A program made the position numbers and the translations under genes. This document shows, in pieces, positions 35,002-43,845 of a DNA stretch of 64,000 bases; position 1 is the stretch's first letter, and each line of letters starts with the position of its first letter. The DNA comes from AP-15 sp963724435 (GTDB lineage: Bacteria; Pseudomonadota; Alphaproteobacteria; ATCC43930; CGMCC-115725): NCBI GenBank assembly GCA_963724435.1, contig CAVRUN010000009.1:124001-188000 (forward strand), written 5' to 3'. The notes under the pieces are model-generated. The model searched no databases. It was given only the letters and a program-made list of their open reading frames with translations, and was not told where the DNA came from.

Positions 35002-37032
35002 GTGCCGCCGGTCGAAGCGCGCCAGGCAACGGCAGGCGTGAGGAGGCTAGGTTGCGCACGGCAATGGCCAGTGATCGAGAGCGCCGCAAGGGTGAGCAAG
35101 AGCATTGAGCAATCGGCAGATGCCGGATGCCTGGAGCGCGGTATTGCCGCCGGCGATCTCAACTCTTGCCGCACGGAACTAGAACGTGGCGCGCTTTCCA
35201 CCGATCAGCGCACTGCACTTTATTGCCGGCTGGGTGAGGCGTTTTACTACCGCGGGCAGTACGCCGACGCTGTCGACTGCGCGCGCACTGCGTTCGGTCT
35301 CCAGCCACATTGCGAAGCCGTTGTCGATTGCTGTGCGTGGCTGTTCAGCAATTGTGGGGACCACCATGAGGCGGCAACAGCCTATGAACGGCTGCTCGAA
35401 CTGCGACCCGGCTGGGCTGCCGGTCATCGTCATGCGAGCGGCTCGTTTGCGATTGCCGGCGATCTCGATCGCGCGATCCAGCACGCCGCGCGCGCCAGTG
35501 AACTCCTTCCCAATTCAGCGGAATTTGCAGTCCATGCCGGATCATTGCTGACGAATGTCGGGCTGCACCGCGACGCCTTTGACTACTTCGCGCGCGCTGT
35601 CGCGATCGCGCCCGATGATCCCGACATATTACGCCATTTGTCGGGGGCGGCATTCGCGATTGGGGACCGGGAGAGAGCCATCGACCTGGCATTGCGCGCC
35701 CATGCGCTGATGCCGGCCGAGCGCGCCTACGCCCATCACGCGACCGAGCTGCTGCTGCGCAGCGACCGGTTCGACGAGGCGGCGGAATTGATAGCATCGA
35801 CACTGGTCGTCGACGAGGCCGACGCGGTCGGTTACCGGCTGCTGTCGGCAGCCGAACTGCTGCGGGGGCGGCCGGAACCAGCGCTGGATGCGATCGAGCG
35901 CGCCCTGCCATTCGCTCCCGATGCCACAGAGTACCAGCTGCATCGCGGCAACCTGTTGTATCGCCTCGCCCGCTTTGACGAGGCAGCCGACGCGTTCCGC
36001 CGCGCTGCCGCACTCGATCCGGAGAACCCGGCGGCAAAGCGTTCGCAGCTGACCGTTTACTTCGATGCGGGCAAATTTCGCGAGGCCGTGGCGATCGGCG
36101 GCGAGCTGATCCAAATCGAACCCGACAATGAGGAATATGCTCAGGCGGTCTTGCAGGTCCTGAATCGCCGCTTCGAAACCTTGGAAGGCGAGTACATCGT
36201 CCCCGCCGATCGGCCGGCCAGGCCGCCCCGGACGCCGCGCCCGCAATCCAGCCTGTGGTCCGCGGCGCAAACCCAATGGCGGGTCATCTGCGCCCTGATC
36301 ATCCGTGAGACCCGCACCCGGTTTGGCAACTCGACGCTCGGCTATGGTTGGGCATTGTTGGAGCCGATACTGCATATATTGATGCTGTCCTTGGTCTTTG
36401 CCGTACTGATGCATGGCCGGCCGCCGATCGGCACGCAATTCTTTATCTTTTACTACACGGGAATTATCCCCTATCATATTTTTGTCCACTCCAGCAGCAG
36501 CATGACCTTCGCCGTTACCGCCAACGGGCCCCTGCTGCAATTGCCCGATGTCGGTGCTTTCGACGTAATATTGGCGCGCGGCCTGCTCGAACTGGTCACC
36601 GACATTCTCGTCGCCGTGATACTCTTGGCCGGGTTTGGCGCCATTGGGCTGGCGACATTACCAGCGGATTTTAGTGGCGTGGCGGCCGCCACCGCCGCGG
36701 TGTGGCTGCTGGGCTGCGGCTTTGGTTTTGTCAATGCCGTTATCAATGCCTTCTTCAAATCGTGGGACAAGATCTGGGCGCAGCTGACCCGCATTTTGTA
36801 TTTCTGCTCGGGAATATTCTACGTGCCCGGGATGATGCCGGACTGGATCCGTGACTTGCTCGCGTGGAACCCTGTATTGCACGCCGTCGACTGGTTCCGC
36901 GCGAGCTTTTTTGCTGATTATGTGCCGCACTGGCTGGACCGCTGCTATCTGTGCGCGGTCGCCGGAATGGTATTGCTCGCCGGGCTGGCGCTTGAGCGCG
37001 GCTTGCGCCGACGGCTCTATGAACCGCTATGA
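35002..37032 (+). CDS. TPR domain fused to ABC-2 polysaccharide-export permease (KpsM/Wzm-like)
   Basis: Up to 676 residues; the start is uncertain (GTG at 35002, 35071 or 35092). About residues 45-395 are tetratricopeptide repeats, e.g. GEAFYYRGQYADAVDCARTAFGL and LLYRLARFDEAADAFRRAAAL. After a Pro/Arg linker (ADRPARPPRTPRP) comes a six-helix ABC-2 permease: ICALIIRETRTRFGNSTLGYGWALLEP is the characteristic amphipathic entry of KpsM-type permeases, followed by FFIFYYTGIIPYHIFVH and a C-terminal GIFYVPGMMPDWIRDLLAWNPVLHAVDWFR. The ATPase gene overlaps its end. Fusion of a long TPR to the permease is unusual; the repeats may dock synthesis enzymes at the exporter. Confidence 0.88.
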   Translation: MPPVEARQATAGVRRLGCARQWPVIESAARVSKSIEQSADAGCLERGIAAGDLNSCRTELERGALSTDQRTALYCRLGEAFYYRGQYADAVDCARTAFGLQPHCEAVVDCCAWLFSNCGDHHEAATAYERLLELRPGWAAGHRHASGSFAIAGDLDRAIQHAARASELLPNSAEFAVHAGSLLTNVGLHRDAFDYFARAVAIAPDDPDILRHLSGAAFAIGDRERAIDLALRAHALMPAERAYAHHATELLLRSDRFDEAAELIASTLVVDEADAVGYRLLSAAELLRGRPEPALDAIERALPFAPDATEYQLHRGNLLYRLARFDEAADAFRRAAALDPENPAAKRSQLTVYFDAGKFREAVAIGGELIQIEPDNEEYAQAVLQVLNRRFETLEGEYIVPADRPARPPRTPRPQSSLWSAAQTQWRVICALIIRETRTRFGNSTLGYGWALLEPILHILMLSLVFAVLMHGRPPIGTQFFIFYYTGIIPYHIFVHSSSSMTFAVTANGPLLQLPDVGAFDVILARGLLELVTDILVAVILLAGFGAIGLATLPADFSGVAAATAAVWLLGCGFGFVNAVINAFFKSWDKIWAQLTRILYFCSGIFYVPGMMPDWIRDLLAWNPVLHAVDWFRASFFADYVPHWLDRCYLCAVAGMVLLAGLALERGLRRRLYEPL

Positions 37033-37691
37033 TCCGCCTCGAACACGTCTTTAAGAGTTATCGCACCCGCAACGGGCGCCGCGTCGTGCTCGACAACGCC
37101 AATGCGACCTTCGAAGCCGGTCATAATTACGGCATTCTTGGCGTCAATGGCGCCGGCAAGTCGACCTTGATCCGGCTTCTGGCCGGTTCGGAACTACCCG
37201 ACCGCGGAGTTGTGCGCCGTTATGGACGGGTGTCGTTCCCGCTCGGCTTTGGCGGCACTCTGCACGGTGCACTCTCCGGTCGCGAGAACGCGGCGTTCAT
37301 CGCCCGCATTTATGGCGCCCCGATGCGCGCGACGATTGATTACATAGAATACTTTGCAGAACTCGAAGAATATTTCAATATGCCGCTCAATACTTACTCG
37401 TCCGGAATGCGCGCCCGGCTTGCCTTTTCCGCCTGTCTGGCGATCGATTTCGATATTTATCTGATCGACGAAGTGACCGAGGTTGGCGACCAGCGCTTTC
37501 GCAGGAAATGCGCCGAGGCATTCCGCGCCCGTATGCCACATTCCGACATCATTCTCGTCAGCCACAATCCTCAGACGGTCCGCCAATACTGCGATCGCGG
37601 CGCCATTCTCGCCGATGGCGCGCTGTCGCTCTACGACGATGTCGGCGCGGCTTTGATCCGTCATCACCGCATGCTGCAGGACACCGCTTGA
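37029..37691 (+). CDS. Capsule/polysaccharide ABC exporter ATPase (KpsT-like)
   Basis: 220 residues, the normal length of KpsT. MIRLEHVFKSYRT, Walker A GVNGAGKST, signature YSSGMRARLAFSACLAID (the SSGM variant is characteristic of polysaccharide exporters) and Walker B YLIDEVTEVGD, then VSHNPQTVRQYCDRGAIL. It lacks the C-terminal carbohydrate-binding domain of O-antigen Wzt proteins, so it resembles capsule exporters whose glycan carries a lipid anchor. It overlaps both neighbours by a few bases. Confidence 0.93.
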   Translation: MIRLEHVFKSYRTRNGRRVVLDNANATFEAGHNYGILGVNGAGKSTLIRLLAGSELPDRGVVRRYGRVSFPLGFGGTLHGALSGRENAAFIARIYGAPMRATIDYIEYFAELEEYFNMPLNTYSSGMRARLAFSACLAIDFDIYLIDEVTEVGDQRFRRKCAEAFRARMPHSDIILVSHNPQTVRQYCDRGAILADGALSLYDDVGAALIRHHRMLQDTA

Positions 37692-38950
37692 TGCCCGCAA
37701 CCGTTGTTGCAATGCGCAGTGCCGCGGCCGATGCGCCGTCTCCGCAGCATCTACCGGCGGCATTGCCCGCCGCCACCGGGACGCCGCCGGTTCCCGCAGA
37801 CAACGGCGAACTCGCTCCGCTGGCGAAGCTGCGGCCGGTTCGCGCTCGGCGAACCCGCCCTTTCCCGGGTACATTGCTATCGTTTTTACTGGTCGTGGCG
37901 TTGCCGACAATCTTGGCCAGCGTCTATTACCTGCTGATCGCCGCCGACCAATACGTGGCCGAATTGCGCTTCGGCCTACGCTCTTCCGAACCGGTGCGCA
38001 CCGATGCCGCAGCGCTGGTGACGGGAGGTGCGGCACCCTTGCAGACAGCGCTCGATTCCTACGCGGTCGCGCAATATATTGGCAGCCGGGCGATCGTCGA
38101 CGACCTCGGCAAGACGCTCGACTTGCGTCGGATTTTTTCGCCATCCTCAGCCGATTGGCTGGCGCGGCTGCATCTGCCGGCTTCGGTCGAGGAACTCGTG
38201 GATTATTGGCGCCGTCAGGTCGATGCGTTTTTCGATCCCACCAACGGCACGATCGCAGTTCGCGTTCGGGCGTTCACATCGGCGGAAGCGCTGGCATTAG
38301 CGCAAGGTGTGCTCGCCTCCTCGGAGCGGCTGGTAAACGATCTGTCGGCGCGCGCCCGCCGTGACGCATTGCGCAATTCCGAACGCGATCTTGCCGTCGC
38401 CGAACGGCGATTGACCGCGGCGCAGGCGCGGTTGCGCGAGTATCGCGACAAAGAGGGCCTGATCGATCCGCACAAGGCGGCGGATGCGAATGCAGCCTTG
38501 GCCGGTCGGCTGCGCGACGAACTGATTCGCGCCGACACCGATTTGTCGGCCTTGAAATCGTACATGCAGGACGATGCCCCTGTCCTCAAACTGCTCGAGA
38601 CGCGCATCGAGACCCTGAAAGCGCAGCGCAACGCAATCGAAAGCGAAGCAACAGCGCGTGCGACGACCGGGCAGCCGGCACTGTCGCGGGTCATGGGATC
38701 TTTTGAAGAGCGCGAAAGCGAGCGGCGTTTTGCCGAGACCGCCTACCAGCGCGCGCTCGACACGCTCGATCGGGCCCGCATCAATGCCGATCGCCAGCAG
38801 GTCTATGTCGCCGATTTCGTGCCGCCGAGCCTGCCCGAAGAGGCGCTTTACCCGCGCCGGTGGCGCTCGCTCAGCGTGGTCTTCTTGGCAGCCTTTGCCA
38901 TTTGGGCAATCGGCAACCTGGCCGTCAGATCGGTCAGGGATCACCTTTAG
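37691..38950 (+). CDS. Capsule export inner-membrane protein (KpsE/polysaccharide co-polymerase-like)
   Basis: 419 residues from ATG 37691, overlapping the ATPase stop (TGATG). An N-terminal cytoplasmic Pro-rich segment, a membrane helix at about 61-83, a large periplasmic region with long coiled coils (RRDALRNSERDLAVAERRLTAAQ... and later ESERRFAETAYQRALDTLDRARI), and a C-terminal membrane helix at about 395-414. PSLPEEALYPRRWRSL just before the last helix is the Pro-rich PCP motif. It would couple the ABC exporter to the outer-membrane channel, which is not encoded in the window. Confidence 0.88.
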   Translation: MPATVVAMRSAAADAPSPQHLPAALPAATGTPPVPADNGELAPLAKLRPVRARRTRPFPGTLLSFLLVVALPTILASVYYLLIAADQYVAELRFGLRSSEPVRTDAAALVTGGAAPLQTALDSYAVAQYIGSRAIVDDLGKTLDLRRIFSPSSADWLARLHLPASVEELVDYWRRQVDAFFDPTNGTIAVRVRAFTSAEALALAQGVLASSERLVNDLSARARRDALRNSERDLAVAERRLTAAQARLREYRDKEGLIDPHKAADANAALAGRLRDELIRADTDLSALKSYMQDDAPVLKLLETRIETLKAQRNAIESEATARATTGQPALSRVMGSFEERESERRFAETAYQRALDTLDRARINADRQQVYVADFVPPSLPEEALYPRRWRSLSVVFLAAFAIWAIGNLAVRSVRDHL

Positions 38951-38997
38951 GCGCAGCGCGTCTAGGTTGGGGCGCGGATAGGAGCGGGTCGGGACAT

Positions 38998-40458
38998 ATG
39001 TCGAGCGTCGAGTTCCAATCCTCCCGCCCGCTGCTGTTCCCTGAAAACGGCGTCACCACGGCACGGTTGCGGGCAGCGATTTTTGCGCACCGTCCCCGGC
39101 TTGCAATAATTTCGACCTACAGCGAGCTCTGCGGGATCGCCGCCTATACACGTCACCTCGAAAGGCAGCTCGCCGAGGTCTTCGATATCCGTGTCTTCGA
39201 CCTGAACCAATATCTGCTCCGCGCCGCGCACCGCCGCGTACGCCGCTTTGGCGATCGCCACATTCACGAGATCTGCCGCGAACTGAAAGAATTTGACGCG
39301 GTTAATCTACAACTCGAACACGGCACCTTGGGTCGCACTGCGCGCGAGATCTTTCGCCGTTTTGGCTGGATCGTACGCGCCGCACCGCAGCTTTCGGTGA
39401 CCTTTCACACGATGTTCGACCCGGCGCCGTTTGACTACGCTCGCTGGTTCAGGGCGATTTCGCGCTTCAACTTCACCGAAGCAGCGGTGATGCGAGCCGA
39501 ATACCACCGCAACCATTTGCTATCGGCCGGGATTGCCCGGCGCTTGCGCCGCGCGCAGCGCTTCAAACCGGTGTCGATCATCGTCCACACCCGACGGGAC
39601 CTGTGGCACATGAGGTATGTCCATGCGCTGCATCACGTATACGACCACCCACTGTCCTTCCTGAGCGACAACGAGGCCGAGAATATCCGGCACAATGCCA
39701 GTCGCCGCCGGTTTCCGATCCTCGATGCCGTACCTGATCATGCAAAGCTCGTCGGGGTCTTCGGGTTTATCGGCCGCTATAAGGGGTTCGACACCGTCAT
39801 CCGCGCGCTGCACCACCTGCCTCACGATCATCATCTGGTTATCGTTGGAGGGGTTCACCCGAACGAGATCAAACCGCACCAGACAATTGACCCAAACGTC
39901 ACCTCCTTATTCGAGGCGGGGTTTATCGATACCAATGTCGCCGAGCAAATCCGCGCGGTTCCATCACCCGGCACGCCGACCGTGTCTGTCGCGGTCGACA
40001 GCTCGATGCGCGACCTGCTGATCCACCACCCCAAGGATTTGTCCGAGCGCATCCACTTTCTCGGGGCGACCAGCGACGCCGATTTCGTTACCGGGATGGC
40101 GATCTGCGATGCCGTCGTTTTCCCCTATCTCGAAGTCGGCCAGTCTTCCTCAGGCCCGATTTCCCAAGCCCTCGAACTCGGCTGCCGGGTGATCGCGTCG
40201 CGGACTCACACCTTCCTGCAATTCGGCAAATACCACAGCGACATGATCGAGTATTTCGATATCGGCAATCACCTGGAACTGGCGGCGCAACTCCTGGCAC
40301 GACCGCAATACGACATCCGCGCGCGCCGGCTCGACTTCAATGTCGAAACCAACCGGGCGATCTATCTCGCCGCGAACGGTTACAAACCATATCGCACACA
40401 GCCCGACCGCGCCGCCGAAACGGTCGAAGCCGACACTCCCGAGGAGTCCCGCAGATGA
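38998..40458 (+). CDS. Glycosyltransferase, GT4-like
   Basis: 486 residues from ATG at 38998 with GGAGCGG upstream. The N-terminal domain has LAIISTYSELCGIAAYTRHLERQL, typical of the acceptor-side Rossmann fold of GT-B enzymes. The C-terminal part has VGVFGFIGRYKGFDTVIRALHHLP and then CDAVVFPYLEVGQSSSGPISQALELGCRVIAS, which contains the nucleotide-sugar-binding Glu region. It is in the same direction as the export genes and probably helps build the exported glycan. The middle (residues 150-260) is unusual, rich in Arg and His. Confidence 0.75.
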   Translation: MSSVEFQSSRPLLFPENGVTTARLRAAIFAHRPRLAIISTYSELCGIAAYTRHLERQLAEVFDIRVFDLNQYLLRAAHRRVRRFGDRHIHEICRELKEFDAVNLQLEHGTLGRTAREIFRRFGWIVRAAPQLSVTFHTMFDPAPFDYARWFRAISRFNFTEAAVMRAEYHRNHLLSAGIARRLRRAQRFKPVSIIVHTRRDLWHMRYVHALHHVYDHPLSFLSDNEAENIRHNASRRRFPILDAVPDHAKLVGVFGFIGRYKGFDTVIRALHHLPHDHHLVIVGGVHPNEIKPHQTIDPNVTSLFEAGFIDTNVAEQIRAVPSPGTPTVSVAVDSSMRDLLIHHPKDLSERIHFLGATSDADFVTGMAICDAVVFPYLEVGQSSSGPISQALELGCRVIASRTHTFLQFGKYHSDMIEYFDIGNHLELAAQLLARPQYDIRARRLDFNVETNRAIYLAANGYKPYRTQPDRAAETVEADTPEESRR

Positions 40459-40729
40459 GCACACAGCAGCAATCGGTCGCGGTCATCTTAGTGGCGGGAG
40501 CCTTGGCGGGCTGCAGCGGCCCCCCTGTGACCGCGCGGCAATTGCAGCTGCTCGAGATCCCGCTAACGGCTATAGCGCGCCGGCGGCGTTCTGGCTGCCG
40601 CCACCGGCAGCCGGGGCTGATGTCTGGATTCCAGCGGCACCGATCGCTGGGCCGGGGCCGGTCATGACCGCGCCCAGCTGCTATTCGCTCGAGCGCGCCG
40701 CGCCCGGCGCTTTTATCGATCTCCACTGA
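40455..40729 (+). pseudogene. Small lipoprotein, probably frameshifted
   Basis: Starts with an ATGA overlap on the glycosyltransferase stop. The first 40 codons encode a lipoprotein signal: hydrophobic VAVILVAGALAGC with a LAGC lipobox at Cys 20. From about 40560 this frame becomes Arg-rich and ends at 40667. A second frame from the same point reads NGYSAPAAFWLPPPAAGADV and ends CYSLERAAPGAFIDLH at 40729, which looks more protein-like. A one-base indel near 40555-40570 would join the two. It could be an accessory lipoprotein of the export locus. The frameshift is inferred from composition, not homology. Confidence 0.45.
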
Positions 40730-40749
40730 AAACGAACGTGCAAGATTTA

Positions 40750-40773
40750 ATGTTGCACGCGATGTTGCACGCG
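40750..40773. repeat. 12-bp perfect tandem repeat
   Basis: ATGTTGCACGCG occurs twice back to back (40750-40761, 40762-40773), just left of the tRNA remnant and integrated element. It could be a trace of an earlier integration or a small duplication. Confidence 0.8.
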
Positions 40774-40830
40774 TTCTCATTTGTTCCCGGTCGGTTCCCG
40801 GTTTTGCCTATCTAACCCCTTGATATTATT

Positions 40831-40876
40831 TGGTGGGTGCAGTAGGACTCTGAACCTACGGCCCGCTGATTAAGAG
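40831..40876 (-). other. tRNA-Lys(CUU) 3' remnant, probable attachment site
   Basis: Read on the minus strand, 40876 to 40831 is the 3' part of a tRNA: anticodon-loop CTCTTAATC (anticodon CUU, Lys), variable region, T arm, acceptor strand TGCACCC, A and CCA. The 5' half is missing: the sequence to the right is AT-rich and unrelated. The T loop reads TTCAGAGT, one base longer than normal, so this copy is unlikely to be functional. Such a 3' fragment beside a P4-type integrase gene marks the end of an element inserted in a tRNA gene. Given its direction, the element extends to the right and the intact tRNA-Lys should lie at its far end on the minus strand. Confidence 0.8.
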
Positions 40877-41043
40877 TTGGTGAAATTAAGATCATATTAG
40901 CTATCATCTAATACCATTGATACTGCAAAATCTCTTGTATTCCTGCAACTTAAAGCGATAATCTATCACTTACAGTAACAGACCGCAACGGCGCAGAACC
41001 AGCGGAACTTGTTACCCTGGTGTTACCCGCGCGAAGGCCGCCC

Positions 41044-42339
41044 ATGCCGAAGGTTCAGCTAACCACTGCCGCCGTGGAACGGTTCAAAGCCGCCCCGGGG
41101 GTCCGAACCGAGTATTTTGACAAGTTGCTCCCAGGGTTCGCATTGCGGGTCTCGGGACCGACCCCGAGCAATCCGGCTGGTGCGAAATCTTGGGTCGTCT
41201 TCTACCGCTTTGGTGGCAAGCAGCGGCGAGACACCATCGGCAAATGGCCGGTTCTCGAACTCGGGGAAGCGCGGGAAAGGGCGCGGAAACTGCTCGCCGC
41301 CGTCGGTGAAAACCGGGACCCGCATCCGGCAACGCCAGTGACCCACACAGTCGAGAGTGTAGTCAACGAATTCATGAAGCGTCACATGGCGGCGCACCAG
41401 CGCAGCGCCTCCTACGTGAATGAGACGCGCCGGATATTTGACACCCTCGTCCTGCCGCGGTGGCAAGGGAGGGCCCTGCAGGGTATCTCACGGAAAGATG
41501 TACTCGAGCTCCTCGATCTGATCGCCGACGGTCGGGCATCGTCGAGAACAGAAAAGGCAGGCAAGGGCGCACCGATTATGGCGAACCGTGCTCTGGCCGC
41601 CCTGCGGGTATTTTTCGGGTGGGCGGTCGGCCGCGGCCTCCTCGACACGAGCCCGGTGTCGAACGTTCCCCGACCCGCTGCCGAGAACCCGCGCGATCGC
41701 GTGCTCTCGGATGATGAAATCGTCGCGTTCTGGCAAGGATGTGAGAGCCTCGGGTGGCCGTTCGGTCCGCTATTCCGTCTCTTGCTGTTGACGGCACAAC
41801 GGCGCGATGAAGTCGGCAGCATGACGTGGCTTGAGGTCGATGTTGACGGCGCCCTTTGGACCATCCCACGGGAGCGTGCCAAGAACGATCGTGCGCATGA
41901 AGTGCCGTTGTCGCGGCTCGCCCTTGATATTCTTAAGGCCGCGCCGCGAATTGCTGGAAGCCAATTCATCTTCACGACATCCGGTCAGCGACCTGCGAGC
42001 GGTTTTTCAAAGGCCAAACAGCGCCTCGATATCCAGATGGCACGGTGGTGCGCCGCAGAGGAAACGGGCGTGCCAGCCTGGACGCTTCACGATCTTCGGC
42101 GCACGGCTGCCACCGGCATGGCCAAGCTCAACATCGCCCCGCACGTGGTCGACCGCATTCTCAACCATGTGTCCGGCACGATCCGCGGCGTCGCTGCCGT
42201 CTACAACCGACACGCTTATCTGGAGGAGCGCAAGGCGGCACTCGAAGCATGGGGGCGCTACATCGAAGATCTGTGCGCCCCCTGCCAGCGACATACGCGT
42301 TCTCCGGAGCCGATCCGGATAGCCAAGCTATTAAGCTGA
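41044..42339 (+). CDS. P4-type tyrosine integrase
   Basis: About 431 residues from ATG 41044. The N-terminal arm-binding domain opens VQLTTAAVERFKAAPGVRTEYFDKLLPGFALRVS, the DUF4102-like type of P4 family integrases. The catalytic domain shows TAQRRDEV (Arg I), HDLRRTAATGMA (His-x-x-Arg), LNHVSG (His) and VYNRHAYLEERK (Tyr nucleophile). It starts about 170 bases from the tRNA-Lys remnant and reads inward. It should catalyse insertion and excision of the element at tRNA-Lys. Confidence 0.94.
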   Translation: MPKVQLTTAAVERFKAAPGVRTEYFDKLLPGFALRVSGPTPSNPAGAKSWVVFYRFGGKQRRDTIGKWPVLELGEARERARKLLAAVGENRDPHPATPVTHTVESVVNEFMKRHMAAHQRSASYVNETRRIFDTLVLPRWQGRALQGISRKDVLELLDLIADGRASSRTEKAGKGAPIMANRALAALRVFFGWAVGRGLLDTSPVSNVPRPAAENPRDRVLSDDEIVAFWQGCESLGWPFGPLFRLLLLTAQRRDEVGSMTWLEVDVDGALWTIPRERAKNDRAHEVPLSRLALDILKAAPRIAGSQFIFTTSGQRPASGFSKAKQRLDIQMARWCAAEETGVPAWTLHDLRRTAATGMAKLNIAPHVVDRILNHVSGTIRGVAAVYNRHAYLEERKAALEAWGRYIEDLCAPCQRHTRSPEPIRIAKLLS

Positions 42340-42407
42340 CACCTCTGTGACGCCCGCGGCCGACTATGGAGCCGCGACCTCTTTGACTAGCATTTCGGCT
42401 AACCGTC

Positions 42408-42887
42408 ATGGCTGACAGTAATGGAGGCCGATCGCGGGTGTATCCCTCGATATTCCTCGGCCTGAACGAAGCAGCGACCCAAATCGCCCGCCAACTGGTC
42501 AGCTCCTATCCCGCGCGCTATCCCGATAAGGCTGCCGCTCTCGATAGCGCCAGGAGAGAGCTCGTCAACGCCCTTTTTGATGGGGCAGTTCATTCGGAGG
42601 GGGTTCCAATACCACGGGACCCGGGACCCGATGACCCGAATGAGCGACCTCAGCCGCCCAAGCCCGACCAATGGGAACCGATTGCTGCTGGCTGGTGGTC
42701 GTCCGAGAGGTACGAACCGTATGTGGTCAGCACAACCGATTTCGAACTACATTTGCTAGGGTTAGCACGACCACCCGAACAAGCTCTAAATGATCCCAAA
42801 TTTCAGCAAGTCATTAAGGGCGCGTATTTACTAGATTTAACAATACTAGGGATGGTGTGGGGACACATTCGAATTGATAGGATTTGA
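42408..42887 (+). CDS. Hypothetical protein in the integrated element
   Basis: 159 residues, hydrophilic at the N-terminus (YPSIFLGLNEAATQIARQLVSSYPARYPDKAAALDSARRE) with a Pro-rich middle (GPDDPNERPQPPKPDQWEP) and a more hydrophobic C-terminus. No family recognised. It lies between the integrase and the alpA-like gene, where accessory genes of such islands usually sit. Confidence 0.5.
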   Translation: MADSNGGRSRVYPSIFLGLNEAATQIARQLVSSYPARYPDKAAALDSARRELVNALFDGAVHSEGVPIPRDPGPDDPNERPQPPKPDQWEPIAAGWWSSERYEPYVVSTTDFELHLLGLARPPEQALNDPKFQQVIKGAYLLDLTILGMVWGHIRIDRI

Positions 42888-42957
42888 AGAGCAGGGTTAT
42901 TCAAGAATAAGAGTACCCCGAACCGATATTAACGATCACTTTCTTGTTGAGAAGTTA

Positions 42958-43272
42958 ATGTCGGATCATGACGCATCTAAGCAGTCTGCTGATCCAACTC
43001 CGATTGCCAATACCGAGCAAGACGATGCAACCGGCACCGTTCGAAAGCTAGTTACAAAGCCGCCGCGGGTAAGAAAGGAGGTGCTGGGTTGGCTTGAAAA
43101 GTATCTTCAGGATAGAGGCCCTGATTGGATACGAACTCGGACTAATCCGTGGCTCGCCCGCGAGTATTCGAAGAATGTGCCGAACATTGGCGATCTGGAT
43201 TACGTGAGGTCGCTGATCGCCGCTTGGCGTCGGCAACGCGGGCTGAGCCGCCCGTTCAGATCCACTAGATAA
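42958..43272 (+). CDS. Small hypothetical protein in the integrated element
   Basis: About 104 residues from ATG 42958; a TTG at 42874, overlapping the previous gene, would add 28 residues. The central part VRKEVLGWLEKYLQDRGPDWIRTRTNPWLAREY and the C-terminal basic helix are globular-looking, but I do not recognise the family. AT content is above that of the surrounding core genome. Confidence 0.45.
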   Translation: MSDHDASKQSADPTPIANTEQDDATGTVRKLVTKPPRVRKEVLGWLEKYLQDRGPDWIRTRTNPWLAREYSKNVPNIGDLDYVRSLIAAWRRQRGLSRPFRSTR

Positions 43273-43283
43273 GACGTTCTTTT

Positions 43284-43337
43284 TGGATTTATCCTGTACG
43301 CTGAAAGATATATCCAAATATAGAAAGGATAAATCCA
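43284..43337. repeat. 11-bp perfect inverted repeat upstream of the alpA-like gene
   Basis: TGGATTTATCC (43284-43294) and GGATAAATCCA (43327-43337) are exact inverted copies separated by 32 AT-rich bases that include another ATATCCA. It lies 100 bases before the alpA-like start. It could be an operator, an excisionase site or a terminator for the preceding gene. Confidence 0.75.
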
Positions 43338-43440
43338 TAATAATCATAGGGTAAATTCTGAATCTCCTTTATGACATCCAGAGTCGTGTCTATATTTCCC
43401 GTCACACCGAGTATCAAACTCGCTACTCTGGAGCAAAAAG

Positions 43441-43845
43441 ATGAACCGGATACCTACCTCAGGCACGAGGAGGCTGTGCGACGACCAGCCTCGGTCTTGT
43501 GGAGTCGATGACTCTGTGCGTCGCCATTCTTCCTCGTTAAATCGATATCCGGAGGCACACCCGCCTGCCGGCCCGCAAAGCAGCCTGACGAACTCATACG
43601 AAGAGAGGTACGTAGGCAAGCGCGAACTGGAGCAACGTCACCCGGTCTCTGGAATGACCCGGTGGCGTTGGATTAAAGACCCGAAGGTCGCGTTTCCGAA
43701 GCCCGTTAAATTGAGCCCAAACGGGCGAAACTTCTGGTGGCTCCCGGATATCATCGAATGGGAGCGTCGGCGTGCAGCAAACAGCAACCAGTCGCGCCCG
43801 GATTGCCGCGTTCTGAAGAATCGTGGTGCGGAGTATGACCAATGA
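43441..43845 (+). CDS. AlpA-like excisionase/regulator
   Basis: 134 residues from ATG 43441; conserved sequence begins about residue 55, so a shorter form is possible. YVGKRELEQRHPVSGMTRWRWIKDPKVAFPKPVKLSPNG followed by FWWLPDIIEWERRR is the MerR-like winged-helix pattern of AlpA/excisionase proteins of P4-type elements. It likely regulates the integrase or assists excision. The next gene starts within its stop (ATGA). Confidence 0.8.
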   Translation: MNRIPTSGTRRLCDDQPRSCGVDDSVRRHSSSLNRYPEAHPPAGPQSSLTNSYEERYVGKRELEQRHPVSGMTRWRWIKDPKVAFPKPVKLSPNGRNFWWLPDIIEWERRRAANSNQSRPDCRVLKNRGAEYDQ

